From contig CP126206.1 in NCBI GenBank assembly GCA_030272155.1, positions 3,038,001 to 3,102,000 of the forward strand: a DNA stretch of 64,000 bases. Reading direction: 5' to 3'. The notes below the pieces were generated by a model. That model worked only from the letters and a program-made list of their open reading frames with translations. It had not been told where the DNA came from and searched no databases. Position numbers and translations under genes: made by a program. The DNA comes from Tetradesmus obliquus. Taxonomy: Eukaryota > Chlorophyta > Chlorophyceae > Sphaeropleales > Scenedesmaceae. Positions 21,894 to 33,402 of this stretch are shown in pieces (positions within the stretch are counted from its first letter, which is position 1; every line of letters starts with the position of its first letter).

Positions 21894-22482
21894 GCTGCTG
21901 CTGCTCCTGCTGTCCTGCTCACCCCAGCACCACATCGACCTGCCGTGAGCTGTTCTGGCAGACTGGCACCAGCAGCTTTTGAATAGACGCTCCGATGGGG
22001 GTGACCGTTACACTGAAGTTGCTTTTGTTCTGTAGCACAAGAGGAGAGCATGCACAATAGACTCAGCTAGCAGTTTGATGTTCAATTTCCCACCCTTTGT
22101 TGCTGTCACTGCTGTCCTGTTTGTGATGGATCAGCACCAGCAGCTGCGGCAATTGCTGCGGCCGCCAATCCTGCTGCTGCTGCAGAGGACGGCAGCATGT
22201 CAAATGGTTGTAACGTTTTCATAGGCGACTTTCTTGTTCCACAACGTGCATGAATAGCAAGCTGTTCAGCAGTCTGCTGCCAATGCTGCTTCTGCCTGTC
22301 CTCATGCTGCGAACCTATACAACGCAGAAATTCAAGGAACCATTGAAAATCAGCATTACAGGTTGTCAGTGGATACTTAAGCTGGCTCGGCTACGTGCCT
22401 GCAGCGTGATGACCATGCACTGGCAGCACCCGAGGCACAGCAGTGCAGCCAGCGCCCACAGCAGCAGCTGCGAGTGTCTCAT
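17293..22482 (-). CDS. GALM: Aldose 1-epimerase (galactose mutarotase), probably secreted
   Basis: Interconverts alpha and beta anomers of aldoses such as glucose and galactose. Supported exons (minus strand): 22029-21923, 21707-21666, 21323-21206, 20693-20602, 20175-20100, 19759-19667, 19457-19303, 18454-18370, 17791-17677, 17492-17293; phases agree for 360 residues. Landmarks: VTVTPIGASIQKLLVP, DVVLGYEEVAGY, GATVGRVGNRI, EGNNTLHGGA with the substrate-binding His, WSKVMWSASV, FPGNVRVMVMYSI, TPLNVINHAYFNL, RGYDVNFLV with Asp, and GGLCLSAQAFPNAINTPTFP; the typical catalytic Glu after GLCLE is not conserved here (GLCLS). A signal-peptide exon starting at 22482 (MRHSQLLLWALAALLCLG) is likely, but its donor is uncertain. 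Intron 2 of the supported set ends with about 31 CTG units. Confidence 0.87.
18925..20006 (-). repeat. Decoy copies of epimerase exons
   Basis: Tail copies of the exon 19457-19303 (VGYSCRQLMEG and IGYKQRAADG) lie near 19087-19054 and 18965-18925. A head copy of the exon at 19759 (MTDKATPLNV) lies at about 19860-19805. A tail copy of the exon at 20175 (MYSIPEEGSHLNVTMQ plus GTGCGC donor) lies at 20006-19954. A head copy of the exon at 21707 lies further on at about 21814-21770. Confidence 0.85.
19131..19290 (+). mobile_element. Solitary LINE 3' end inside an epimerase intron
   Basis: This block matches, in opposite orientation and nearly base for base, the segment 55137-55002 just downstream of a LINE-type coding remnant. 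Both end in CTCTCTCAAA. I read it as a 5'-truncated insertion of the same element, inserted antisense to the epimerase gene and ending about a dozen bases before the exon that ends at 19303. No clear target-site duplication is visible. Confidence 0.7.
20700..20793 (-). repeat. Long CAG/CTG tract at an acceptor
   Basis: About 31 uninterrupted trinucleotide units. On the gene strand it is (CTG)n and lies directly before the acceptor of the epimerase exon starting at 20693. Confidence 0.95.
21327..21389 (-). repeat. CAG/CTG tract at an acceptor
   Basis: About 21 units; (CTG)n on the gene strand, running straight into CTGCAG at the acceptor of the epimerase exon starting at 21323. Confidence 0.95.
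21827..21893 (-). repeat. CTG/CAG tract within an epimerase intron
   Basis: About 22 units of CTG on the plus strand, so (CAG)n on the gene strand, between the exon ending at 21923 and a decoy head at about 21814. This one has the opposite orientation to the acceptor-linked tracts. Confidence 0.9.
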
Positions 22483-23747
22483 GCATGCGGTTGTCAGTAT
22501 TCACGTGATACCGGTGTTGTATGTGTTTGAATATGGTCATTATATGCAGCGAAAAATCATGGCGCGAGCACTCGTCGCAGGGCGGTTTTGAAAACTGTTT
22601 GCAAGCCAGGTCGATCAAACGCTGAAAATGAATCCAAACGGTTTATTACGAGATACATCAGCTGCTTTCATCCAATACATGGCATCACACTACGTGGTTG
22701 GTACACCGTGACAGCCCGCCAGCGCCATTTGCAGTACACGCTGCGAGACGAGTCACACGCAGCATTCGCTGCAGCTGCCATGCCCCAACATAACCTTGAT
22801 CATCCAAATTTCACATGCAGCAGTTTCTGTGGGTCTTTGACCAATGCGCATGATGCACCACCAAGCATACTGTTGTTGGGTGGCACCAGCGCGCACCCCC
22901 TCCTTGCTACACAGGCAGCAACCACTCAGTGGTGCCGCTGGGTGGCACTGGCAGTGAGACCATTCTGCGAACCCCTGCTGCACCCCAAGTGGTGAGGCAT
23001 CAGATACAAAACGCAGCACCATGGCTGATGTGCCACTCGTGGCAATAAGCCGGCGCATGTTCCAGGGCCATGTGATATGCATATCGCACCTACCATATGG
23101 TAGATTCATAACTCTGCAAAAGTGGCGTACCTATGAAGCCGAGGTGGCAGAGCACTTCAAGCCGCAAAAATGGACAAAGTTCCTCACCCACAGCAGCTGC
23201 TGTGGGCACTTGTTGGAAAAGCAGTGCCAAGGTGGCCTTGAGGCTGCCACGTGTGCTAGCACACGCCTGCACACCAGCAACCACTTGTGCAAATACAGAC
23301 ATGCAAAGAAGCAACAATGCCAAGGTACGTTGCCTGGCAACTTGTGTCCACATGAATTCGTGACTGCGCTGAACCTAAAACCCAGGGTGCTGATCCAGAT
23401 GTCAGCAGCTGCTGCAGTACTAGTGCCACTCCACATAAGCTTGCGGCCAGCGCTGCCCAACAAGCAGTGGGCGCCCTAATCGTGAGGCGAAGCAAGGTAG
23501 TGCCAAACCAAGCTGCTGAGAAAACAAGAAAGACACTCACAGCAGAACTGCCAGCATGCTCACAACAGCAGCAATAGCTGCAGCTCAAAACCAAATTGTG
23601 TTTGGCCTGCACCGCTGCCTTCCCTGACATGCAGCCTCTGCGTGCTGCTCCCGCCACACAGCAGTGCCACACCCTCATGAGGGTGATCAGTCACCACCTC
23701 ACTGGCACCCAAATACTATGTGACTGAGACCATCACACTCACAACAA
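22483..23747. other. Gap; holds a duplicate of the next gene's 3' end
   Basis: Between the epimerase start and the stop of the GPI-type gene. Bases about 23540-23680 repeat, with changes, the final coding segment at 23755-23890. The rest shows only short frames with no recognisable domain. Confidence 0.5.
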
Positions 23748-25402
23748 TCAAAGCAGAACTGCGAGCATGCTGACAGCAGCAGCAGCAGCCGCAGCCCAAA
23801 ACCCAAACCCTGTCCGGCCTGCACTGCTGCCTTCTCTGATACTCAGCCGCTGCGTGCTGCTTCCGCCAGTCAGAAGTGCTGCACCCTCCGTCACCATCTC
23901 ATTCGCATCCACATAATCAACAGCACTCAGCCCCGCCACGCCAGCCGCACTGTACGTGAAATTTGCCGCATTCCTGTTGCCACAAACATCAACAAACACC
24001 ACCTCAAAGGTGTGGTTTGCCTTGACGGTCAAAGACGTTTGACTGGCATTGACTGCAAATGCCTTTGCAGGCAGGGTGAGGGGAGAGCTGCACTTGGTCA
24101 GCAGCTCACCATCGTGGTAGCAGGTTTGGGTGCCCACGCCGTAGAACTGCCACTCAAAGGTGATGGGGTCTCCCGCCTGCGGATACAAAGCAGCAGAGAG
24201 CAGCAATGCTCAGTCATTCAGTGTTTGTACTGCAGAATCGCGGTAGCAGGTTTGGGTGCTCACGCCGTAGAACTGCCACTCAAAGGTGATGGGATCTCCA
24301 GCCAGCGGATACACAGCAGCAGGGAGCACCAACGCTCAGTCGTTTAGTGTTTGTACCGCAGAATCGCGGTAGCAGGATTGGGTGCCCACGCCGTAGAGCT
24401 GCCACTCAAGTGTGATGGGATCCCCGGCCTGCGATGGTGAGAGTTGTCCGATCACAGCACACAGCGCGGCAAGGGGGCAACAGCACACACAGCTGGTCAA
24501 CCAATGCACACCGTGCAATGAGCAAACACACAGTGAGCGAAACGCTTACACTGTTGGAGCGTGCAAACTAACCACAAGAGCCAACAAAGCTGCTGCCGAC
24601 AACGACAGCTTCTGTCCACTCTCCACACCTGAATTGCCTTGCCCACTTTGTTGCTGCTGATTGCCAGCTGCACCAGCGCTCTATTTACATACCGTTCAAG
24701 ACATCTAGCCAAAGCTGCAGCATGCAGCAAGCCCCCACCTGGATAGCCTTGCCCACTTTGTTGCTGCTGATGGCCGCCAGCTGCACCAGCACTCTATGTA
24801 TACCGTTCAAGACATCTAGCCAAAGCTGCAGCACCCTCCAAGCCCCCACCTGTATCGCCTTGCCCACTTTGTTGCTGCTGATTGCCGCCAGCTGCACCAG
24901 CGCTCTATGTATACCATTCAAGACATCTAGCCAAAGCTGCAGCACGCACCAAGCCCCCACCTGGATCGCCTTGCCCACTTTGTTGCTGCTGATGGCCGCC
25001 AGCTGCACCTTGCGCCCTGAGCGCTGCAGCCCCACCAGCGGCGTGGAGTCGTTGGAGCCGTTGAGCACCAGGAAGCCCATGTACTCGCTGAAGCCTGCAG
25101 CAGCAGCAGCAGGAACATGGGTCAGCCTCAGCAGCGGCGTGGTCTTGTCTAGTTCCCTCACCTGCCACCTCTGGCATGCCCTCCTGCGAGATGAGTTGCA
25201 GCTGTGGTCGCCCACTTTGAACTCGATCTGCAGTTGAGCTGGCAGCAACTGCAGCTACAGCCACCTGCTGCCCTCTTGCATGCACATCACGTCAGAGTCC
25301 CCTCACCTGCCACCTCTGGCATGTCCTCCTGCGAGATGAGCGCCTCACCCTGCAGGTCAACCAGGCCCGGGTACCTGCTGACCACCGACACTGCAGCGCA
25401 GC

Positions 25403-25472
<70 letters not shown>

Positions 25473-28180
25473 AACCAGTCACTTGCAGCATTGGAACATT
25501 AGTGCAGCACCCTGCAGGGCCACCAGGCCCGGATACCTGCTCACCACTGACACTGCAGGGCAGGAAAATAAAGCAACAGAGCGGCAGATGTTGTGACAGC
25601 ACAAACAGCAACATCTGAGCACACAAACCCGCATGCAGCAAGGCAGGACAGCATCAGCTGGTGTGCTGGCTGTGTTAGGCAGCCGTCAACCTTCACCTCA
25701 GTACCCAGGTGCTTCTGCTGCGGTTGCTTCGTGTGCATCTCTTCCCAGCAGAAAGTGCATGCTCACAACACAGTCATTACTAGTGGTAATACCAGCGCTG
25801 CCACGCACCTTTGGCACTCAGCCTGTAGCAGCCCTCAGCAAGGTCCCCAGTGTCAAGCGGGATGGTGATGACGTCAGCAGCGGTGGTCTCTGCAGCAGAG
25901 CGGCACATCAGTATGAGTCAGCATCTGCACTGCACGTGACAAGGGGGTTCCAGCGACATATCTGCGGCACAGTTGCACCTCCCCTCCCCCCTTGCTGTGG
26001 TGGCGTGGGGCGAAACCGGGTTATGTGAAGGCCAGCGCATCATGCAGCGCGCTGCTATAGTGCGTGTGATGCAGCGCACTGCCCTGGCTGTTGCTGCTGC
26101 TCACCTGGCGGCACCAGAAAGTACTTGTTGATGACGTAGGTGGCACCCTCGCCGTTGAACTGTGGAGTCGACTTCAGCGCTGTGCCGTTGACAGTCTTGC
26201 GCAGGCTGCCAAACACCTGCAGCAGAAGCAGTGATCACTGTGCTCTGGCACCTGCTGCCAACCATGTGACCTAATCAACAGCCTGCTGTTAAACTTGTGC
26301 CCACACATGCAGGTGCCTGCCGGAGCAGCAGCTGCCGGCCGGCCTCATCACTCTCGTGTGGCCGCTGAATGCATTCATGAATGCAAAAAGCATGACAGGC
26401 AGCGCAAAACACACACCTAGTAGGATGTAATGCCAGCATGCTTGCATGCAAGTGACTAGGATCTCTGTCGATACTACGACCACCCTTCATGTGGTCTAGG
26501 TCAGCCTTTGCATTCTAGGACATTTGGAACACATTTGCAGCTTGCAGGATTACCTGAATCACTGGCTGGAACAGCAGCGCCGCACCGCCGTCAGGCCGAG
26601 CGAGGCCCTTGCCGTTCTGCGTCAGCAGCTGTGCCAGCGGCTTGATGCTGCTCACGTTGACAGCAACTGCAAGTGCAACAGCAGCAGGGTGCGGCGGCAC
26701 ATACATCAGGCTGTGGATTGGTGCATCTTATTGTCAAGCTTCAGCTACAAGTTCAGCAGACAGCCGACTTACAGCCTCCTGGGTCGGCGCAGCTCTGGAA
26801 GTCAAACTTGGCAGAGGCCTGGCCATCATGCCTGTACCAGCAGACTGTGTGGCTGGAAGTCAAGGAGGCAGGCAGCCCAGCTGGAGAGGGGCTGACCGCG
26901 TAGCCTGATACTGTTACAGTGATGGTAGCACACGTCTCCACCTGCAGCAGCAACACCACCAGCAGCAGCGCCGCATTGTGATTTAGGGGTCGTGGCAGCA
27001 GTAGCAGAGCTTGTGGCATGACGATTCAGGTCAATGAGGCAGGCAGGCCAGCTGAGGATGGGCTGAGGGTGTAGCCTGGTACTGCTACAGTGATGGTAGC
27101 GCAGGTCTCCACCTGCAGCAGCAGAAGGAGAAGCAGCAGCAGCCGGAAGGCATCAGTGGTATGATTAGGGGTTGTGGCAACAGTGACAGCGCTTGGGATA
27201 CGATAAGGCAGTGCTACCCATGCGCTACGAACAACAGACCCCAGGCGCATGCTGCTGGGTCCATCAAATGGGGATGCGGTGTCAGTTGCATTGCAAAATT
27301 GCTGGGAAAGACTGTGCCTAGCAGCACTGCTGCACTCACATTGTCTGCCCCCAGGGCTCCTGCGGGACTTGGATGCTGCTGGGCCTCTTTAATGGCATTT
27401 GGTGTCAGCTGTTGAGCAACGGCAACCCCAACAGCAATAGCAGTAGCAGCAATTCTGTACCTATCAGCACTGCTGCACTCACGTTGTCTGCCCAGGGCTC
27501 CTGAGGCACTTGGATGCGCCCTGCCTTGCCAACCTTACTGCCCTGCTGCGCTGCCCCACTGCCATATGCAACAGTATAGCTCCAGTCGCCAGCTGCTGCC
27601 AGCTGCGGTGCTGCACCCTCAAAGCAGCTTGAAAGTTCATCACTGCCCATTAATGGGCTTGCAGGAACGAAGTATAGCACTGGCTGGGCTGCGCTGCCTG
27701 CTGTTCTGTGGTACTGCTTGAAGGCAACCTTGAACACTTCACCCAGGCCGCTGCTGTCTGTGCCGTCTACTGCTGCCTGCTGGGATTCGAGGCTCCATAC
27801 GCCAGGGCTGTTGCATACAGCATCGCCTGTGCACTTAGTTGCAGTGGTGCCGCTGCTGTCGATGACCCAGAGGGTCTCTGTGGTGCCTATCTGCTGGTAT
27901 GTTGGCTGCCAGTTCATCTTGGGCTTGCAGCCCTCGTATGCTGCTGCTGCAACGCCTGCAGAGGCATCGCATTTGGGTCTTTTGAGAGCGAGGTTATCGC
28001 TGAGCACGCAAGGAGAGTGCTGTGGCGTCCAGTACTGTCCAGTACTTTGCACAGGTGTCACCCAGGCTACTCGAGAGATTAGGTCTCAAGCTAGCTACGA
28101 GGCTTACCAAAAGTGCTCAAAAGTATCAAAGCAACCCATCCGAGTGCTGCACTGCCCTTGAGCACTCGAACTGCCGCCAT
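23748..28180 (-). CDS. Secreted, probably GPI-anchored glycoprotein of unknown family
   Basis: Exons (minus): 28180-28108, 28066-27483, 26941-26773, 26666-26554, 26216-26105, 25889-25809, 25390-25307, 25094-24961, 24176-23748. All phases agree, giving 592 aa. Exon 1 joins exon 2 to make a signal peptide (ALGWVALILLSTFAWVTPV). The C-terminus has small residues (EGSSAGRTG) followed by a hydrophobic tail ending MLAVLL, which fits a GPI-attachment signal. Several N-glycosylation sequons are visible (NVSS, NGTA, NGSN, NASQ, NHTF, NFTY) and Cys residues are spread through the ectodomain. Segments such as YFLVPPGETTAADVI and ITFEWQFYGVGTQTC suggest beta-rich modules, but I cannot name a family. Likely cell surface or cell wall (inference). 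Introns hold exon decoys. Confidence 0.75.
24215..25555 (-). repeat. Decoy copies of exons in the GPI-type gene
   Basis: Head copies of the last exon (GDPITFEWQFYGVGTQTCY variants) lie at about 24300-24215 and 24430-24345. Tail copies of the exon 25094-24961 (LAAISSNKVGKAIQ plus GTGGGG donor) lie ending near 24841, 24739 and 24628. A copy of the exon 25390-25307 head lies at about 25555-25490, and one of its tail at about 25235-25160. A head copy of the exon at 26941 lies near 27117-27030. Confidence 0.87.
25405..25470 (-). repeat. CAG/CTG tract between a decoy and its exon
   Basis: About 22 units, (CTG)n on the gene strand, between the decoy head at about 25490 and the real exon start at 25390. 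Confidence 0.95.
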
Positions 28181-28771
28181 GGTCCGAATCTCGCGCCTTT
28201 CTGCTCTCGCGGGTATGTGACGTGCCGACTGAAGGACGGGTGGAGCTAAATATGTCGAGACGTATCCAGCACGTATGAAGAGTGCTGCATACTGCCGTAT
28301 GGTGCTCTGAATATGGCCTGACAACGCCAGCTCAGCTGACATGGTGGGGAAGCTAAGCCCAACTGTCATGTGACACGAGAGCAGCTCAATGCATTTTGTA
28401 AGCTTTAAAAAGAGGGATGCACTCAAACAAGCGTAAACAGTTAACACAGGCAAAGCACACGATCAGGTTGTGCAGCAGCAACTGAGTCGCGTGTGCCACA
28501 GCAGTCAGTGTCTGCTACCTGCACACGCAGATGTGGCGTATGGCTATAGGTGAAAACACATTGCTGCAAGCGCAAGGCGCAGTATCAATCAATCGACCAA
28601 CACACCAGCACAAGGACATCCTGCAAGTGCTGGTGTGTGTGAAGGTACGGGCAACCTTGCTGCTGCCAGCCAAGTTGTGCAACCCTTCTGCGCAAGAGCT
28701 GCCACATATGCAGCTGCCGCATCCTGCAAATACTGTGGTCTGCTGAACTTCTACCAGCCTATCGCCAGACA
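28181..28771. other. Gap between two minus-strand genes
   Basis: 3' flank of the DUF455 gene and promoter region of the GPI-type gene. No gene or named element seen. Confidence 0.45.
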
Positions 28772-28959
28772 TCAGAGCACTGCAGCTGCGCTGGCTGCGG
28801 CCTCGGGCTTAGCCTCCGCTGCTGCTGCTGCTGTTACTGCTGCTGCAGCTGCTGGTGGTGCTGCTTCTGTGGACAGTGGCAGGTACCACTCTGGGCCAAA
28901 CCCTGCCATCTTCCTGGCTGCTTCATTAAAGGGAGGCTGCAGCAGCAGAAGCAGTACAC

Positions 28960-28992
<33 letters not shown>

Positions 28993-31698
28993 ATCAATTA
29001 AGCAGACATAATGCAACACAACTTCAGAATATCACAGCTGGCAGAAGGTGTTTCCTGCAAGCCAGGCTGTGCAGCAAACAAGCCTTTAACTGCGTGCAAA
29101 CAGCAGCCACATGATCTGCAATACTCAGCAGCAAATGCAGAGGATATGCGTCTACAGCCAACAGCATGGATGCCTGAAGTGGGATGTGAGAACCGACACT
29201 TTCATAACATGCAGTGCACCACATGCCACAGCTGCAAGCAGCGCTACTGCTCTGGCAGTGCACCTGACCCATATGTGTGACTATGCACTGCCTCACACCT
29301 TTAGGCTGCCCTTGAAGTGTGACCGTATGAGTGAGTGAAACCACGCCTCCACTGTGTCATACTTCCGCGCATCAGCAGCCCAGTCAGCGCCAGCTGCTGC
29401 TGCTGCTGCTGCTGTGCTGCTGCCGTTCAGCGCATCAGGCTGCTGCTGCTGATGCAGCTGCTGGTCCGGGCCACTGGCATCTGTTACTGCTGCTGCTGCT
29501 GCTGCTGCTGGCTGGTGGCTAGTTGCCACCTTGTGTAGGTGCTTGAGCCAGCGTACGCCAGCAGCACAGTGAGAGATCTCCTCCTGCAAATGTGTGAGAG
29601 AACAATCAGCAGCAGATTGACAGTACGTAGATCCTGCGCAAGTGCATCAGCAGTATCTGAAACATGTTACGGCGCACATACATAGACACTGCACCACCCG
29701 GCAGCCAACAGCAGCACATGCACAGCAGAGCAGCAGCAACGGCAGGACACGCCATGCCAAGACCACAAGCTACTCACCGCATAAAAAACATCCCACAGCA
29801 GCGCTGCTGTCTCCTCATCTCCATTGCCCCTGAACTTTGCCACTGTGCCCGGCAGCACATCAAGCCACCACCAGACGGCAGACAGCAACCAACAGACAGC
29901 CATGCAAATCTGCATCATGTCTGTTGTGCTGCTCACCGCGTAAATGACATCCCACAGCAGCGCTGCTGTCTCTTCATCCCCATTGCCCCTGAACTTTGCC
30001 ACTGTCCCAGGCAGCACATCCAGCCCGCGCGCCTCATGCACGCAGTGCTCGACCGCTAGTCGTGCTGGCAGGCTGTGCGCAGTGGCAGACGCAGACTCCC
30101 ACAACCTAAAGCGCAGCAGGCATCAGCGCAACAGACAGTAGCATGAGGGCAGTGCAGAAACCACACATGCTAGCCTGCAGTGAGTCTGAGCTGAAATTTC
30201 AAGTGCTGACTTTTTGGATGAACTTCATCCCTGTACCACCCGGCAGGCCTGACTTGTTCAAAACCATCAGGATATCGCATGTAACACCAGCTACTCAACG
30301 TGACTCACCCGTCGTGTCCTGGCAGTGCAACATTTGAAGAGCCGATGGCCTCCAGCCGCTCAGCACTTAGTACAGCCACGCAACCTTGCAGGAGCCTTGC
30401 AGGAGCCTTGCAGGAGCCTTGCAGGAACCACACTGATTGGTATCAATCGCACCCCTCATTGCTTTTCGCAAGCTCACCCGTCGTGTGCCGGCAGTGCACC
30501 ATATGCAGAGCCAATGGCCTCCAGCCGCTCCGCACTCAATGCAGCAAAGGCAACCTTGCAGGAGCCTTGCAGGAACCACACTGATCGGAATCCAACCACA
30601 CCCAACCATTGCTGTTTGTAAGCTCACCCGTCGTGTGCCGTCAGTGCGCCGTAGTGGGAGCCGATGGCCTCCAGCCGCACTCAGTGCAGCCAGCACATGC
30701 CTGAGCAGCGCCGAGGCTACCGTAACTAGCTTACCCATCGTGTGCTTGCAGTGCCCCGTATGCGGAGCCACCCATCTGCAGCAGGCGATCGGCACTGCAT
30801 GCGGCCATGAGTCCAATCAGCGCTTGCTGACGCCCAGTTCCCAAACCGCCCAGCGAGATTGATATGTGTCATTCCTATTCGTCAACTCACCCGTCATGTG
30901 CTGGCAGTGCGCCGTAGTGGGAGCCTATGGCCTCCAGCCGCTCAGCCAGGCTGCAGAAGTGGGAGCACTCCTCGGCAGCAACCTGCGGCACATATGAAAA
31001 GACATGGTGATGCACACCAGCCATGTGATCAGTGAATAAACGCCTGACAATAGACAAATTGGTGTCCTGCTACACTCAGCCAGGCTGCAGAAGTGGGAGC
31101 ACTCCTCGGCAGCAACCTGCGGCATAAAGTAAGCACGGAACCTGTGGGCCAAGGGACGGTGATGCAAGAGAGCCACATGGTCACTGAGTAACCCCATGCC
31201 AACAAGCTGCTCCAAGCGCCTTCAACTGACCCGAGCATGTGCAGCAGCAAGCAGAAGATGGCAGTAGTGCACTGCTTGCCATCTTCAGTGCACTACCGCC
31301 ATCTTCTGCCTCTGTTCAGATGTTTCAACTTAAGCATCTTGAAGGGTGCATACCTGTACGAAGTCATCGAAGAAATCCCGAGGCAGCTGGTAGCTGGGGT
31401 CGCTGCCAAAGCGAGCGATGATGTCCCAGGACAGATCAACTGCCCAGGACTCGATGTGCTGCATGGTAGCAGCAGAGGCAGCAGCAGCAGCAGCACCGGC
31501 AGCAGCAGCGGCAGCACAAGTCATGCTCACAGCAAGGATGTCCCAGAACAGGTCCACCGCCCAGCTCTCAATGTGCTGCAAGATAGCAGCAGCAGCAGCA
31601 GCAGCAGCACCGGCAGCAGCAGCGGCAGCACAAGTCATGCTCACAGCAAGGATGTCCCAGGACAGGTCCACCGCCCAGGACTCGATGTGCTGCAAGAT

Positions 31699-31746
<48 letters not shown>

Positions 31747-33402
31747 TGTCACCATAACAGCAAGGATGTCCCAAGACAGGTCTACTGCCCACGACTCAAT
31801 CGCTGCATGGCAGAACTTGCGGGCAGGAGCAGCAGCTATCATCACGACAAGAAACGTAGCATAGGTCCACCTCCCAGTTTTCAGTGTGCAACGGCGCTGG
31901 GCGAGAGACTTCTACGGAGCTGTTTCAGCTGCCCAATGAAAGTGAACCTCAGTTGTCACAATGACCGTCACATGTCACAGTGACCGTCACATTCGAATAC
32001 TTTGCAGGACAGCTCACCACGAGGCTGTGCAGCAGCGCCTGCCTTGAAGCCAGCGTGCCTCCCTTGCCTAGCTTTGGCATGTCCCTCGGGGCCACCAGCT
32101 TCACCTGCACGTTACATGACAGCATGTGACACGGTGTTGAGGGTGTAAGCATGTTACATGGCATGGTGTTGTCATACCATGACATGTAACATGCAACACT
32201 TGCATGTTGCATGTCATGGTATGACAACACATTACAACAGACAGACATTGTTGCCAGCGTGCCTGCCTTGGCCAGCTTTGGCATGTCCCTGGAGGCCACC
32301 AGCTTCACCTGCACGTTACATGTAGTGTTCACATGTAACGTGAACTAGCATCAACTTGTTACTTGTGCACAACATTCACAGCACACAATACAGTTATAGA
32401 TGCCTGGCCCCTCGCTAAGCCTGTAGCACCCGCCTGCTTACCACACTGGTCTGCACAACCTTGGACACGCCTGGCGCCCTCCATCAGTCAACTCTGCACA
32501 TGCTATATCCTTGCTGCTTCACATCTTCAGCCAGCACTAAGCTGCCGCCTTGCCAACGCCTTTTATACGCCTCTCGAACACCAACAAGCACTGGACATGA
32601 ACACGTCAACGTGAAGTTTGACTTACAGCCACCCACCTTGTCATCGAGCCGGTGTGGGCGATCTGGTGCTGCTGCTGACTCAGCCGGCCCAGCACTGACC
32701 TGGCTGATGTCTCCGCTGCGCCACAGCACTACTGCCTGCAGCACAAATTGTGAAATGCATCAGAGCCACATCAAAAAGCAAGCAGTTTCGCCCCACAGCT
32801 GTACCTGCTGCCAGTGCTGCTACTGCTGTTGTTGAAGGGGCGTGCATCTGTAAGACCAATGCAACGCGGCATCAGTTGCACCTGCATCGACGAAATAGCG
32901 GCTGCTGTGCTGCTGACGCTGGCGGCGGCGGTTGTGTGCTGGAGCTAAAACTGCAGCCGCTGCTGCTGTTGCCTTTTTGCTGCTGCTGCTGCTGGTGCTG
33001 CTGCTGCTGCCTCACCCTGTGAGTGAACTCTGCCTTCTGCCAGGGGTCACCTGCAACACAGCAGCATCAGTATCAGCCACAGCTTGATGGATATAAACCA
33101 TGTGTATACTTGCAAGCGGTGTTGGTCTGTGTTCACCACCAGCAGCAATCCCATTCACATAGAACTGTTGCTGCTGGCTGCACCCACTGCTGGGCAACAG
33201 AAGCGCCTTCCAGCCGGCTTGGAGATGGCGGCCACAAACTAAAATACAGCAATAGAGTAGGGGCTTCAACTGTGTCATTTGCTGCCTCAGACTTGTTTTG
33301 TCAGAGGGGCTGGCAGCGCCAGCAGCAGTTGCACAACTCACCCACTCGCAGCACCTTCAGTGCTGCTCCCACCAGTGTGTCGCCTGGCTCTGGGGCACTC
33401 AT
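28772..33402 (-). CDS. DUF455 ferritin-like (putative di-iron) protein
   Basis: Exons (minus): 33402-33342, 33050-33016, 32735-32637, 32104-32018, 31458-31354, 30982-30891, 30105-29937, 29583-29299, 28936-28772. Phases agree, giving 365 aa. The DUF455 order is clear: MPKLGKGGTLASRQALLHSL, HIESWAVDLSWDI, LPRDFFDDF, VAAEECSHF, LPAHDGLWE, EHCVHEARGLDV, EEISHCAAGVRW, FHSLIRSHFKGSLK, PPFNEAARKMAGF and EWYLPL. The four Glu/His sets (HIE, EExxH, E..HE, EExxH) fit a four-helix carboxylate di-iron or ferritin-like fold. The reaction of this family is not established. The last exon was found only by splicing, since its frame has few ATGs. A low-complexity Ala/Gln insert sits between HLHKVA and DTVEAWF. 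It shares a divergent promoter region with the next gene. Confidence 0.92.
29777..30780 (-). repeat. Decoy tails of DUF455 exons
   Basis: A tail copy of the exon 30105-29937 (LDVLPGTVAKF to LLWDVFYA, then GTGAGT) lies at about 29862-29777. Several tail copies of the exon 30982-30891 (LEAIGSHYGALTAHDG variants, then GTGAGC or GTGAGT) lie between 30300 and 30780. An 11-12-base repeat (CCTTGCAGGAG) occurs about four times at 30385-30424. Confidence 0.85.
31075..31806 (-). repeat. Decoy heads of DUF455 exons
   Basis: A head copy of the exon at 30982 (VAAEECSHFCSLAE) lies near 31120-31075. Three head copies of the exon at 31458 (ESWAVDLSWDILAV variants) lie near 31576-31530, 31691-31645 and 31806-31758, each after a GCAG acceptor and separated by (CTG)n on the gene strand. 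A head copy of the exon at 32104 lies at about 32312-32255. Confidence 0.88.
31251..31309. repeat. Inverted repeat, 24-bp arms
   Basis: Arms 31251-31274 and 31286-31309 are complementary with one mismatch and an 11-base spacer. It sits in the DUF455 intron between exons at 31354 and 30982. Confidence 0.85.
32166..32230. repeat. Long hairpin, 31-bp stem and 3-base loop
   Basis: Arms 32166-32196 and 32200-32230 are complementary over 31 bases with a single mismatch. It sits within a DUF455 intron and is surrounded by further GTTACATG/CATGTAAC-like words. Confidence 0.92.
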
